Positions 1 to 8,135 of a DNA stretch of 64,000 bases are shown here, one piece after another. Origin of the DNA: Streptomyces cyaneochromogenes. GTDB lineage: Bacteria > Actinomycetota > Actinomycetes > Streptomycetales > Streptomycetaceae. Each line of letters begins with the position of its first letter. Position 1 is the first letter of the stretch. The notes beneath the pieces were generated by a model. It made no database searches. It was given only the letters and a program-made list of their open reading frames with translations, and had not been told where the DNA came from. The stretch covers positions 3,038,001 through 3,102,000 of the forward strand of contig NZ_CP034539.1 of the NCBI RefSeq assembly GCF_003963535.1. Direction: 5' to 3'. Both the position numbers and the translations under genes were made by a program.

Positions 1-109
1 ACACCACCACCGACGGGGAGACCTCCCCCACCGCCACCTTGATCATCAGATACGGGACGCCCCAGACCACGCCCATCAGGGCGAACAGAAACCAGCCGCG
101 TGCAGTCAT
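1..109 (-). CDS. EamA/DMT-family transporter, N-terminal fragment
   Basis: Only the first 36 codons are inside the window; the gene runs off the left edge. The ATG is at 109 on the minus strand. The peptide begins MTARGWFLFALMGVVWGVPY and continues with a hydrophobic stretch, which is the typical first membrane helix of drug/metabolite (EamA) transporters, whose GVVWG-type motif is visible. It lies 19 bases downstream of an AraC regulator on the same strand, so the two are probably co-transcribed. Substrate cannot be inferred. The family call rests on a short fragment. Confidence 0.7.
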   Translation of the reverse strand, partial: MTARGWFLFALMGVVWGVPYLMIKVAVGEVSPSVVV

Positions 110-128
110 GCGGCGAGTTTCGGCCCCC

Positions 129-953
129 TCACCATGAGCTGTCTTGAACGCTGTTGCGGTACGCCGCCGGGGTCACACCGAGGACGCGGCGGAACCAGCG
201 GGTGAGGTGCGCCTGGTCCGCGAAGCCGACCATTCCCGCGACCTCGGCCGGTCGGAGGCCGGACTCCAGGAGGCCGCGCGCACGGGCCACCCGGTACTGG
301 GCCAGCCAGGCGTACGGCGGTATCCCCATCGTCGTACGGAAGGCTCGTAGGAGTTGGTAGCGGGAAAGGTCCATGTCGGCGGCAAGGGCCGCGAGGGAGG
401 GTGGGGCCGTGAGCTCGTCGGCCAGGCGGTCGCGGACCGTCCTTGCTATGTGGTCGGCGCCTGGCACCGAGTCGTCCGCCGCGCGGGCCGTGGAGTGGCG
501 GCGGGCCAGGGCCGTCAGGAGCCAGGGGATACGGGACTCCGCCTCCAGCGGGTCGGGGCAGGCGGCGAGTTCGGCGTGCGTGATGCGCAGCGCGGTGGAC
601 AGTTCGGGGTCGTCGAGGAGGGGATCGCGGAAGTGCGGGGCGGCGGTGCCCAGGGCGCCGTCCGTCAACAGCGACGTCTCGGCGTACAGGGCCCGGTAGG
701 CGTACCCGCCGGACTCGGCCGGCCCGCCCGTGTGCATCTCGCCCGGTGCCAGTACGACGATGGAGCCCAGGCCGGGACGGATACGGCCGCCCCGGTAGTC
801 GATGATCTCGCTGCCCCCGACGCACACGCCGATCGTGAACTCGTCATGGGCGTGCGGGGCGTACACGTGCCGGTCGAAGCGAGCCGTCAGAAGGTCGAGC
901 GGGGGTCCGTCCCGGCCGAGCCTCGCCCTGGTCCACAGCGCCTGTTCACCCAC
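129..953 (-). CDS. AraC-family transcriptional regulator
   Basis: A 274-residue cytoplasmic regulator. Residues about 15-110 look like the cupin-type AraC ligand-binding domain (HVYAPHAHDEFTIGVC, later LAPGEMHTG). Residues about 183-268 hold the two helix-turn-helix motifs, the second with the family signature GFADQAHLTRWFRR and PAAYR at the end. The start is a GTG at 953 with GAGAGGGG six bases upstream. The EamA transporter gene follows 19 bases downstream, a common regulator-exporter pairing, so it may control that gene. The ligand is unknown. Confidence 0.93.
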   Translation of the reverse strand: MGEQALWTRARLGRDGPPLDLLTARFDRHVYAPHAHDEFTIGVCVGGSEIIDYRGGRIRPGLGSIVVLAPGEMHTGGPAESGGYAYRALYAETSLLTDGALGTAAPHFRDPLLDDPELSTALRITHAELAACPDPLEAESRIPWLLTALARRHSTARAADDSVPGADHIARTVRDRLADELTAPPSLAALAADMDLSRYQLLRAFRTTMGIPPYAWLAQYRVARARGLLESGLRPAEVAGMVGFADQAHLTRWFRRVLGVTPAAYRNSVQDSSW

Positions 954-996
954 TTCGCGCCCCTCTCGTCGCCCTGGAGGCGCAACACCGGGAGCG

Positions 997-1572
997 TCAG
1001 AGAAAGTCCGCCGTGTCCAGCTCGAAGGCGAAAGGCTCGGGCAGAGCGAGCTGTTTGCCGAAGGCTACGGCGCGGAGCTCCTGGTAGTCGCCTGACTCCG
1101 GGCCGCTGAACAGCGTGATCCACGAGGTCTCTCGGTCGACGACCAGGTAGAGCGGAATGCCGCCGCGGGCGTAGCAGCGGCGCTTGATCTCCCGGTCTGT
1201 CCGCGGCTTCGAGGACGTGACCTCCAGCACCATGGCGACTCCTTCGCATGGCATCCAGGGACCGGCCCCCCGGTAGAGCCTCAGCTCCTTGGGAGCGAAC
1301 GTGCCGTCCGGGACCACGTGGTCCTGTGGGTAGCCTTCCGCGTTCTTCAGTTGCAGCCCCTTGTTCGCCGAGAACTGCATGTTGGTCTGACATCGCCGAT
1401 GCACCTGACCCACGATCCGGCTGATGCAGTGCTCGTGGTGCCCGTCCGGCACCGGGGTCACTACGAGTTCCCCCTCGACGAGCTCTGCCCGGAGCCCTTC
1501 CGGGGTGTCCAGGTCGACAAACCAGTCCAGCAGGAGCTTCTGCGTGATCGGATCCTGTGCCATGGCGCCCAT
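997..1572 (-). CDS. Uma2-family (DUF820) putative endonuclease
   Basis: About 191 residues with the Uma2/DUF820 pattern: AELVEGELVVTP near the N-terminus, VVPDGTFAP in the middle, then VLEVTSSKPRTDREIKRRCYARGGIPLYLVVD. The last stretch carries the E...D..K..Y..G.P.YW/LV series typical of this PD-(D/E)XK-like family. I chose the ATG at 1572 because GGAGGGG sits just upstream; a longer form from 1620 is open but lacks a clear ribosome site. These genes are common as isolated copies in Streptomyces and their role is not established. It ends 43 bases before the AraC gene on the same strand. Confidence 0.88.
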   Translation of the reverse strand: MGAMAQDPITQKLLLDWFVDLDTPEGLRAELVEGELVVTPVPDGHHEHCISRIVGQVHRRCQTNMQFSANKGLQLKNAEGYPQDHVVPDGTFAPKELRLYRGAGPWMPCEGVAMVLEVTSSKPRTDREIKRRCYARGGIPLYLVVDRETSWITLFSGPESGDYQELRAVAFGKQLALPEPFAFELDTADFL

Positions 1573-1648
1573 GGCACACCCCTCCAGCAGCTCGCTGGAA
1601 CGGAACAGCGGCTTGGTCACCTGTACGAAGTCCGCCGGAGGCGCCCGC

Positions 1649-1679
1649 TTGACCCTGCCGCAACGTCAACGTTTCTACT
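1649..1679 (+). promoter_or_regulatory. MerR-type promoter with 19-bp spacer and dyad
   Basis: A TTGACC hexamer (1649-1654) and a TCTACT hexamer (1674-1679) are separated by 19 bp, the long spacing expected of MerR-activated promoters. The spacer contains the dyad AACGT-CA-ACGTT (1662-1673). The predicted transcription start coincides with the ATG of the MerR gene at 1686, which has no ribosome site, so the mRNA is probably leaderless and autoregulated. This is inference from spacing and symmetry. Confidence 0.6.
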
Positions 1680-1685
1680 GATCCC

Positions 1686-2444
1686 ATGCGGATCGGAGAA
1701 CTCGCCGCCACCGTCGGTGTCACCACACGCACGGTGCGGCACTACCACCATCAGGGGCTGCTGCCCGAGCCGGAGCGGCGGCCGAACGGATACCGGGAGT
1801 ACACGCTGCGGCATGCCGTCGTGCTGGCGCGGATCCGGCGGCTGACCGAGTTGGGGCTGGGGCTCGCTGAGGTGCGGGACGTGCTGGCCGAGGATGCCGG
1901 GAAGGATCTCGTCGAGGTGCTCACCGAGCTGGATGAGGATCTCGCCCGGCAGGAGCACGCCATCCGGGAACGGCGGACGCGGTTGCGGGCACTGCTGGAG
2001 GCGGAGGGCGGGCTGCCCGCCGAGGGGCCGGTCTCTCCTCAACTGGCCGCCCTTTTCCGGGACATGGCCCACGTGTCCGACTCCCCCATGGCCGCCAAGG
2101 ACCGCGAGATGCTCGCGCTGATCGAGACCACGGCCGATCCCGAGGGGCGGGAGCAGCTCATGGGCGCGCTGGGGAGTGCGCTCGACCGGCCGGGCGGTAA
2201 GGAGCGGGCCGTGGCCGCCTACGCCCTGCTCGACGAGCTCGCCGACGCCGACCCCGCCGACCCGCGCGTGGACGAGGCGGCCCGTGCCCTCGCCGACTGC
2301 CTGCCCCGCGATCTGCTCCCGGAGACGTTGGAGGTCGACCCCGACAACAGCTTCCTGCGCGCCTTCTACGCCGATTTCGCCCCGGCCCAGGCGGAGGCCA
2401 TCCGCCGCACCTTGGGCCTGCTCATGGAAGGGGACGGACCGTGA
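1686..2444 (+). CDS. MerR-family transcriptional regulator
   Basis: A 252-residue protein with an N-terminal MerR winged-helix domain (residues 1-70: MRIGELAATVGVTTRTVRHY, then GLLPEPERRPNGYREY). The dimer helix runs to about residue 110, and a long helical C-terminal part of unknown ligand specificity follows. No metal-binding cysteines are evident, so this is not a metal sensor of the MerR/ZntR kind. The stop codon overlaps the GTG start of the next membrane protein (GTGA), so the two are translationally coupled. The upstream dyad in a 19-bp promoter spacer suggests autoregulation. Confidence 0.94.
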   Translation: MRIGELAATVGVTTRTVRHYHHQGLLPEPERRPNGYREYTLRHAVVLARIRRLTELGLGLAEVRDVLAEDAGKDLVEVLTELDEDLARQEHAIRERRTRLRALLEAEGGLPAEGPVSPQLAALFRDMAHVSDSPMAAKDREMLALIETTADPEGREQLMGALGSALDRPGGKERAVAAYALLDELADADPADPRVDEAARALADCLPRDLLPETLEVDPDNSFLRAFYADFAPAQAEAIRRTLGLLMEGDGP

Positions 2445-3055
2445 TGCGCACCGCGCACGTCCTTGTCCGGCACGAGCTGCGGCTCGTCGTCAGTCTCTGG
2501 CTGTGGGCCGCCCGGCGCCGGCACGGGCTCGGTGAGGGCACCGCCTTCGGGTACTCGCGCGGGCAGGGCACGATGATGCTGGGGTTCGGCTTCGTGATCG
2601 TGATCGAGTCGATCATGATGTCCGTACTGCTGCGGAACCACCCGGCCGTGCAACGGGCGTGGTTCATGCTGGACATGTACACCCTCCTGATCATCATCGG
2701 ACTGCACGCCGCCTCCGTCGTACGGCCACACGTGCTCGACGCCGGTTCCCTGCGCGTCCGGCGTGCCGCGCACGTCGATCTGCGCATACCTCTGGAGAAG
2801 ATCGCGCACGTTCGGCGCGAGCTGCGCACCACCCACGAGCAGGCCGACGGGGAGCTCAACCTCGCCATCGGTGCGCAGACGACCGTGACGCTCGAACTCA
2901 CCGAGCCCGTCGCCCACGTCACCTTCCTGGGCCGTCGGCGGGACGTCCGCCTCGTGCGCCTCCACGCCGACGACGCCACCGACCTCGTACACGCGATCAA
3001 CGCGATCAAGCCGGCGCGAACCTCACCTTCGCCGCAACCGGATCGGCTTGTGTGA
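2441..3055 (+). CDS. Membrane protein of unknown function, coupled to MerR
   Basis: A 204-residue protein not recognised by family. It has a basic N-terminus, two membrane helices at about residues 43-64 and 75-95 (GFGFVIVIESIMM; TLLIIIGLHAAS), and a C-terminal soluble part rich in beta-strand-like sequence (LDLRIPLEKIAHVRRE; TVTLELTEPVAHVTFLG). That tail resembles membrane-anchored PH-like domains, but this is only an impression. The GTG start overlaps the MerR stop. The 3' end overlaps the convergent ribonuclease gene by 50 bases. Confidence 0.75.
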   Translation: MMRTAHVLVRHELRLVVSLWLWAARRRHGLGEGTAFGYSRGQGTMMLGFGFVIVIESIMMSVLLRNHPAVQRAWFMLDMYTLLIIIGLHAASVVRPHVLDAGSLRVRRAAHVDLRIPLEKIAHVRRELRTTHEQADGELNLAIGAQTTVTLELTEPVAHVTFLGRRRDVRLVRLHADDATDLVHAINAIKPARTSPSPQPDRLV

Positions 3056-4448
3056 GGCGGACCCTGATCCGCTCCCCCAGCGGCAGCGCGTCCGTGCCGT
3101 CGACCCGGCCGATGATCGCCGGAGACTCCAACTGCACCACTCCCACGTCAGGTTGGCGCTCCGACACGTCCACCACCCAGCCGTCGAACTCCTCCCCCAC
3201 CCGGTCCTTCAGCAGCGCCGCCTCCACGATGTCGACGCACTCCCGCTCGACCGTGCCCGCACGCCGCGCCCCCTCGGTCATCCGGGCGGGCAGCGCGTCG
3301 AGGGCGGCCTCCACCCAGTCGGGCACCGGCTGCCCGGCCGCCGCCGCGAGGCAGATCTCGGCGGCGTAGCGGTCGGCAAGGCGGCGCAGGGGGGCCGTGC
3401 AGTGGGCGTAGGGGGCGGCCACGGCGGAGTGTGTGGTGATGGCCGGAAGGGCTCCCGCCCGGAAGACCGTGTAGCCGGCGCCGCGCAGCAGGGTCGTGCA
3501 TTCCTGGAGGAATGCGGCGTGGTGGGGGCGGTGGGGGTCGAGGGAGCGGACCAGTTGGGCGTACGAGACGTGGTGCGGCCAGTCGATGTGCAGGGCGTGC
3601 GCGGTACGGCGCAGGCGGCCGACCGCGCCGTCGGGGGCGGCAGGGAGGGTTCGCAGGATGCCGGTGCCCGCCGACAGCATCAGGTCGGCGGCGGCCATGC
3701 CCGTCAGCAGGGAGATCTGGGCGTTCCAGCCGTCGGCGGGGTGCGGGGCGCGATAGGCGAGCTCATAGGTGTGGTCGTGAGCGCGCTCGACGATCTCCTG
3801 CTCGGGTACGTGCAGCGAGATCCCGCCCCGCTCCACCTCCAGCCGCTCCCGCGCCTCCCCGATCTCCTTGAGCAGCGCGATCGGCTCCTCGGCGGTCCCC
3901 GCGTCGATCTCCTTCTGCACAGCCGCGTAGTGCAGCTTGGCCCGGCTGCGGACCAGGGCGCGGCGGACGTCGACCGCGAGCGTACGGCCCTCCTCGTCGA
4001 GGTCGATCGTCCACAGGACCGCCGGCCGGACCTGGTCCGGGAGCAGACTCGCCGCGCCCTCGCTCAGCGGCTCGGGGTGCAGGGGGATCCGCTCGTCGGT
4101 GAAGTAGAGGGTGGTGACCCGCCGGTGCGCCTCGCGGTCGAGCGCGCCCGACGGTACGACGAAGGCGGCAACGTCCGCGATGGCGTACCGGACGCGGTAG
4201 CCGGTGCCCTGCCGGGACAGGTGCAGCGCCTGGTCGAGGTCGGTGGAGGCGGGCGGGTCGATGGTGAAGAAGGGGAAGTCGGTGGCGTCGTGGGACGGAA
4301 GGGTGGGTGCCTTCGCAACCCGCTCGGCCTCCTCCAGAACGTCCGGAGGAAAGGTCTCGACGACGCCGAGTTCGGTACGCAGCGCGGTGAGGGCCGCCCG
4401 CAGGGGGGCCTCGGGGGCGCCGGTCACTCGGATGTGGCGGCGGGGCAT
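3006..4448 (-). CDS. RNB-domain ribonuclease (RNase II/R family)
   Basis: A 480-residue protein built around the RNB catalytic domain of 3'-5' exoribonucleases. The acidic active-site segment is visible at about residues 57-75 (DFPFFTIDPPASTDLDQAL), followed by IADVAAFV and the DRRVTTLYFTDERIPLHPE-like region. A late segment, HSAVAAPYAHCTAPLRRLADR, matches the typical RNase R H-S-P-I-RRY-D stretch. It is shorter than RNase II or R and lacks clear cold-shock and S1 domains. The ATG has no Shine-Dalgarno; a TACGCT hexamer (4455-4460) ends six bases upstream, so a leaderless transcript is likely. It is divergent from yaaA. Confidence 0.9.
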   Translation of the reverse strand: MPRRHIRVTGAPEAPLRAALTALRTELGVVETFPPDVLEEAERVAKAPTLPSHDATDFPFFTIDPPASTDLDQALHLSRQGTGYRVRYAIADVAAFVVPSGALDREAHRRVTTLYFTDERIPLHPEPLSEGAASLLPDQVRPAVLWTIDLDEEGRTLAVDVRRALVRSRAKLHYAAVQKEIDAGTAEEPIALLKEIGEARERLEVERGGISLHVPEQEIVERAHDHTYELAYRAPHPADGWNAQISLLTGMAAADLMLSAGTGILRTLPAAPDGAVGRLRRTAHALHIDWPHHVSYAQLVRSLDPHRPHHAAFLQECTTLLRGAGYTVFRAGALPAITTHSAVAAPYAHCTAPLRRLADRYAAEICLAAAAGQPVPDWVEAALDALPARMTEGARRAGTVERECVDIVEAALLKDRVGEEFDGWVVDVSERQPDVGVVQLESPAIIGRVDGTDALPLGERIRVRLTQADPVAAKVRFAPA

Positions 4449-4523
4449 GCAACGAGCGTAGGACCGAGGTCGCGTGGTGGCACGCCGTACGCTGTCGCAG
4501 AGCGCAACCGAAGGAGATCACCC

Positions 4524-5306
4524 GTGCTTGTCCTGCTGCCTCCCTCCGAAGGAAAGGCATCCTCCGGCCGCGGCGCCCCGCTGAAGCTGGAGTCGCTGTC
4601 GCTGCCGGGGCTCAACGATGCCCGTGAGGCCGTCCTCTGCGAGCTCGTGGAGCTGTGCGGCGGCGACGAGGACAAGGCGCGGGACGTACTCGGGCTGAGC
4701 GAGGGGCTGCGCGGCGAGGTCGGCAAGAACGCCGAGTTGCGGTCGGCCGGGGCGCGGCCCGCCGGGGAGATCTACACGGGCGTGCTGTACGACGCGCTCG
4801 ACCTGGCGTCCTTGGACGCCGCGGCGAAGAAGCGGGCGGCCCGGTCACTGCTCGTGTTCTCGGGGCTGTGGGGCGCGGTGCGCGTCGGCGACCGCATCCC
4901 CTCCTACCGCTGCTCGATGGGCGTCAAGCTGCCCGGCCTCGGGGCGCTCGGCGCGCACTGGCGGGCGCCGATGGCGGAGGTGCTGCCCGAGGCGGCCGGG
5001 GACGGGCTGGTGCTTGATCTGCGGTCGGCGGCGTACGCGGCGGCGTGGAAGCCGAAGGGCGAGGTGGCCGGGCGGACGGCGACCGTACGGGTGCTGCACG
5101 CGCCGACCCGGAAGGTCGTCAGCCACTTCAACAAGGCGACGAAGGGGCGGATCGTACGCAGCCTGCTGTCGGCGGGAGCCGCGCCGAAGGGCCCGGCCGA
5201 GCTGGTGGAGGCGCTGCGGGACCTCGGGTACGAGGTGGAGGTGGAGGCGCCCGCGCGGGCCGGGAAGGCGTGGGCGCTGGATGTGCTGGTGGCGGAGATC
5301 CACTGA
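4524..5306 (+). CDS. yaaA: Peroxide stress protein YaaA (UPF0246)
   Basis: A 260-residue protein with the YaaA hallmarks: MLVLLPPSEGKA at the start, NAELRSAGARPAGEIYTGVLYDAL, LVFSGLWGAVRVGDRIPSYR, and VVSHFNKATKGRIVR near the end. In E. coli YaaA limits intracellular free iron during peroxide stress; family members bind DNA through a helix-hairpin-helix fold. The GTG start at 4524 is preceded by AAGGAG. The reading frame stays open far upstream, but that part is antisense to the ribonuclease gene and is not coding. Confidence 0.95.
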   Translation: MLVLLPPSEGKASSGRGAPLKLESLSLPGLNDAREAVLCELVELCGGDEDKARDVLGLSEGLRGEVGKNAELRSAGARPAGEIYTGVLYDALDLASLDAAAKKRAARSLLVFSGLWGAVRVGDRIPSYRCSMGVKLPGLGALGAHWRAPMAEVLPEAAGDGLVLDLRSAAYAAAWKPKGEVAGRTATVRVLHAPTRKVVSHFNKATKGRIVRSLLSAGAAPKGPAELVEALRDLGYEVEVEAPARAGKAWALDVLVAEIH

Positions 5307-5321
5307 GGTACAGCCGCAGCA

Positions 5322-5359
5322 CATTGCAACATACGCAATGACCTTTGCGCACAGTGCAT
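5322..5359. promoter_or_regulatory. Candidate operator with TTGC/GCAA repeats before eda
   Basis: The 73-base gap before eda has an AT-richer patch. It contains ATTGC-aacatac-GCAAT (5323-5339) followed by TTGCGCACAGTGCAT (5345-5359), i.e. repeated TTGC half-sites in both orientations. Such clusters resemble Lrp/AsnC- or GntR-type operators, but no regulator is identified here. Low confidence. Confidence 0.35.
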
Positions 5360-5379
5360 GACCTCGGCAGGATGAGGCC

Positions 5380-6027
5380 ATGCCCTCTCCCTTGCCCGCC
5401 TCCGTGCTGGATCTCGCCCCCGTCGTGCCCGTCGTCGTCATCGAGGACGTCGCCGACGCCGTACCGCTCGCGCGGGCGCTCGTCACCGGCGGGCTCCCCG
5501 CCATCGAGGTGACGCTGCGGACGCCCGCGGCACTGGAGGCGATCCGGGAGATCGCCGCCGAGGTGCCGGAGGCGGTGGTCGGGGCCGGCACGGTCATCAC
5601 GCCGGACCAGGCGAACGCCTCCGTCGCCGCCGGGGCTCGCTTTCTGGTGAGCCCGGGCTGGACGGACGTACTGCTGGACGCGATGCGCGCGTGTGGGGTG
5701 CCGTTCCTGCCGGGGGTGTCCACCACGTCGGAGGTCGTGGCGCTCCTCGAACGCGGGGTGCGGGAGATGAAGTTCTTCCCGGCCGAGGCGGCGGGGGGTA
5801 CGGCGTACCTCAAGTCGTTGAACGGGCCGTTGCCGCAGGCCCGTTTCTGCCCGACGGGCGGGATCGGACCGGCGACGGCCCCCGACTATCTCGCGCTCCC
5901 CAACGTCGCGTGCGTGGGCGGGAGTTGGATGCTTCCGGCGGACGCGGTGGCCGCGCGGGACTGGGGGCGCATCGAGGCGCTGGCGCGGGAAGCGGCCGGC
6001 CTCAAAGGTTCACGCGCGCAGGTGTGA
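5380..6027 (+). CDS. eda: KDPG/KHG aldolase
   Basis: A 215-residue class I aldolase (2-dehydro-3-deoxy-6-phosphogluconate / 4-hydroxy-2-oxoglutarate aldolase). It cleaves KDPG to pyruvate and glyceraldehyde-3-phosphate in the cytoplasm. Visible motifs in order: GLPAIEVTLRTPAALEAI with the catalytic glutamate, VVGAGTVITPDQA, FLVSPGW, FLPGVSTTSE, and REMKFFPAEAAGG carrying the Schiff-base lysine, ending with FCPTGGIG and CVGGSWM. The length is normal for the family. The 3' end overlaps the convergent RNase H/phosphatase gene by 18 bases. No edd is in view, so the pathway context is open. Confidence 0.95.
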   Translation: MPSPLPASVLDLAPVVPVVVIEDVADAVPLARALVTGGLPAIEVTLRTPAALEAIREIAAEVPEAVVGAGTVITPDQANASVAAGARFLVSPGWTDVLLDAMRACGVPFLPGVSTTSEVVALLERGVREMKFFPAEAAGGTAYLKSLNGPLPQARFCPTGGIGPATAPDYLALPNVACVGGSWMLPADAVAARDWGRIEALAREAAGLKGSRAQV

Positions 6028-7380
6028 CGTGTCGTTGAAGAGCCGCACGCTCGCGTTGCCGTCGGCGTAGTACGCCACCGCCGAGAGGGAGGCCGCCGAG
6101 AGTTCCATACGGAACAGGGACTCGGGCGGGGCGCCCAGGGCGAGGCGTACGAGCGTCTTGATCGGGGTGACGTGCGTGACGAGCAGGACCGTGCGGCCGG
6201 TGTACGCCGCGATCAGCTTGTCGCGGGTGGCGGCCATGCGGGTGGCCGTCGCGGCGAAGCTCTCGCCGTCGCCGGTGGGGCGGGCCTCCGGGTCGGCGAG
6301 CCAGGCGTTGAGGTCGTCCGGGTAGCGCTCGCGGACCTCGCCGAAGGTGAGCCCCTCCCAGGCGCCGAAGTCGGTCTCGCGCAGGCCGTCGTCGATGCTC
6401 ACGTCGAGGCCGAGGTGGGCGGCGACGATGCCGGCGGTCTCCCGGGTACGGGTGAGGGGCGAGGCGACGATGTGCTGGATGGTGCCGCGCCGGGCGAGGG
6501 CGGCGCCGACGCGCTCGGCCTGCTCCCGGCCGACGTCGGAGAGGGACGGGTCGGTACCGCCGCTGCCGGAGAACCGCTTCTGGGGGGTGAGGGGGGTCTC
6601 GCCGTGGCGGAGCAGTACGAAGGTGGCGGGCGCGCCCATGTCGGCGGGGGCCCAGCCGGACGAGGGCGCGGCCACGGTGCGCGCGGCCCTGACATCGGCC
6701 TCGGCCTTGGCGGGAGCGGCGGCGGAAGGTGCGGGGGACGCGGAGGGAACGTCCTCGGCGGGAGCGGCGGCGGAAGGTGCGGGGGAAGCGGGGGGAACGT
6801 CCTTGGAACGCCCCTGCGCCAGCGCCGCGCGCGCTCGTGCCGCGCCGGCGGAAGCGTCCCCCGGCGGACCGGACGGCACGGGCTCGGCCACGGCCTTCGC
6901 GGCCGCCCTCGCAGCCCTCGCGTCGGCCGCCACCAGTTCCGCCGTGGAGGCCGCGGCCGACCACTGTTCCCCGCGCTTCCCGGCGTCCATCGCCTCGTTG
7001 GCCAGCCGGTCCGCGTGCTTGTTCTGCTCCCTCGGGATCCACTCGTACGTCACCTGCGTCGGCGGCAGGACCCGTGACGCCTCGAACGCCAGCGGCTTCA
7101 TGTCCGGGTGCTTGATCTTCCAGCGGCCCGACATCTGCTCGATGACCAGCTTGGAGTCCATACGGACGTGGACCGCGGCCGTGGGGTCGAGTGCGAGCGC
7201 GGCGCGTAGGCCCGCGAGCAGGCCCCGGTACTCGGCGACGTTGTTCGTCGCGACGCCGATGTACTCGGCGGCCTCGGCCAGGGTCTGCCCAGACGCCGCG
7301 TCGATCACGACCGCCCCGTAGCCCGCGGGCCCCGGGTTGCCCCGTGACCCGCCGTCGGCCTCGACGATGAACTCCCGCAC
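6010..7380 (-). CDS. Bifunctional RNase HI / acid phosphatase
   Basis: A 456-residue two-domain protein. Residues about 1-140 are RNase HI (REFIVEADGGSRGNPGPAGY, AEYRGLLAGLRAAL, HVRMDSKLVIEQM, and WIPREQNKHADRLAN with the acidic catalytic residues). Residues about 245-456 are a histidine phosphatase (FVLLRHGETPLT, SPLTRTRETA, TDFGAWEGLT, LLVTHVTPI). S. coelicolor SCO2299 is the characterised relative with both activities. The GTG at 7380 is preceded by GGAGA. An Ala/Pro-rich linker joins the domains and contains a 16-residue tandem repeat. It is the last gene of the Nif3 / zinc-ribbon operon. Confidence 0.95.
   Translation of the reverse strand: MREFIVEADGGSRGNPGPAGYGAVVIDAASGQTLAEAAEYIGVATNNVAEYRGLLAGLRAALALDPTAAVHVRMDSKLVIEQMSGRWKIKHPDMKPLAFEASRVLPPTQVTYEWIPREQNKHADRLANEAMDAGKRGEQWSAAASTAELVAADARAARAAAKAVAEPVPSGPPGDASAGAARARAALAQGRSKDVPPASPAPSAAAPAEDVPSASPAPSAAAPAKAEADVRAARTVAAPSSGWAPADMGAPATFVLLRHGETPLTPQKRFSGSGGTDPSLSDVGREQAERVGAALARRGTIQHIVASPLTRTRETAGIVAAHLGLDVSIDDGLRETDFGAWEGLTFGEVRERYPDDLNAWLADPEARPTGDGESFAATATRMAATRDKLIAAYTGRTVLLVTHVTPIKTLVRLALGAPPESLFRMELSAASLSAVAYYADGNASVRLFNDTSHLRA
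6711..6806. repeat. 48-bp direct repeat coding for the interdomain linker
   Basis: Two 48-bp units (6711-6758 and 6759-6806) are nearly identical and encode two copies of a 16-residue block, EDVPSASPAPSAAAPA, in the linker between RNase H and phosphatase domains. The in-frame period suggests a slippage or unequal-crossover duplication of a flexible linker. Confidence 0.8.
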
Positions 7381-7391
7381 GGCACAGTCTC

Positions 7392-8135
7392 CTAGAGGCC
7401 CGACTCGGCCGTACGCACCAGGATCCGGCGGCAGTTCTCGCACCGGACCACCGTGTCGGGCGCGGCCGCGCGGATCTCGCTCAGCTCGGTGATGGCGAGC
7501 TCCTGGCGGCAGCCCTGGCAGGTGCGCTGGTACAGCCTGGCCGCGCCGATGCCGCCCTGCTGCTCACGCAGCTTGTCGTAGAGCTTGAGGAGGTCGGCCG
7601 GGACGGCGCCCGCGACGACCTCGCGCTCCTTGGTGACCGTGGCCACCTCGCCGTCGATCTCCTCGAACGCGACGTCCCGGCGGGCGGTCGCGTCGTCGAT
7701 CTTCCCCTGCACGGCGCCGACCCGCTCGGTCAGCTCGGCGACCCGCTCCTGCGCGGACTCACGGCGCTCCATGACCTCCAGGACGATGTCCTCCAGGTCG
7801 CCCTGCCGCTTGGCGAGGGAGGCGATCTCGTGCTGGAGGTTCTCCAGGTCCTTCGGGGAGGTGATGGCGCCGGAGTCCAGGCGCTGCTGGTCGCGGGCGG
7901 CGCGCTGGCGCACCTGGTCCACGTCCTGCTCGGCCTTGGTCTGCTCGCGGGCGCAGTCGCTCTCCTCGGTCTGCGCGGCGACGAGCAGGTCGCGCAGCTG
8001 GGTGTGGTCCTTGGTCAGCGACTCGATCTCGGCGTGCTCGGGCAGGGACTTCCGCTTGTGCGCGAGCTGCTGCAGGCGGACGTCGAGGGCCTGGACGTCG
8101 AGAAGTCGGATCTGGTCGGCCGGCGCGGCGTTCAG
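7392..8135 (-). CDS. Zinc-ribbon coiled-coil protein, CTG start
   Basis: A 247-residue protein with a long helical coiled coil (about residues 8-185, rich in E, Q, R and L heptads) and a C-terminal zinc ribbon: CQGCRQEL about 20 residues before CENCRRIL. It belongs to the C4-type zinc-ribbon (CsdA/FlgN-like, DUF164) family found beside Nif3 proteins; its molecular role is not settled. The N-terminal NAAPADQIRLLDVQALDVRL is conserved-looking, yet the only start codon in frame after the upstream TAG is CTG at 8135. That CTG overlaps the stop of Nif3 (CTGA) and has GGGAG upstream. Confidence 0.88.
   Translation of the reverse strand: MNAAPADQIRLLDVQALDVRLQQLAHKRKSLPEHAEIESLTKDHTQLRDLLVAAQTEESDCAREQTKAEQDVDQVRQRAARDQQRLDSGAITSPKDLENLQHEIASLAKRQGDLEDIVLEVMERRESAQERVAELTERVGAVQGKIDDATARRDVAFEEIDGEVATVTKEREVVAGAVPADLLKLYDKLREQQGGIGAARLYQRTCQGCRQELAITELSEIRAAAPDTVVRCENCRRILVRTAESGL

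Noticed and set aside
997..1572. Uma2 gene as part of a mobile element
   Set aside because: There are no terminal repeats, target duplication or transposase; isolated Uma2 genes are common in Streptomyces.
3048..4523. Long open frame on the plus strand running into yaaA
   Set aside because: It is antisense to the RNB ribonuclease gene, has an Arg/Gly-rich shadow composition, and yaaA begins at its own GTG with a ribosome site.
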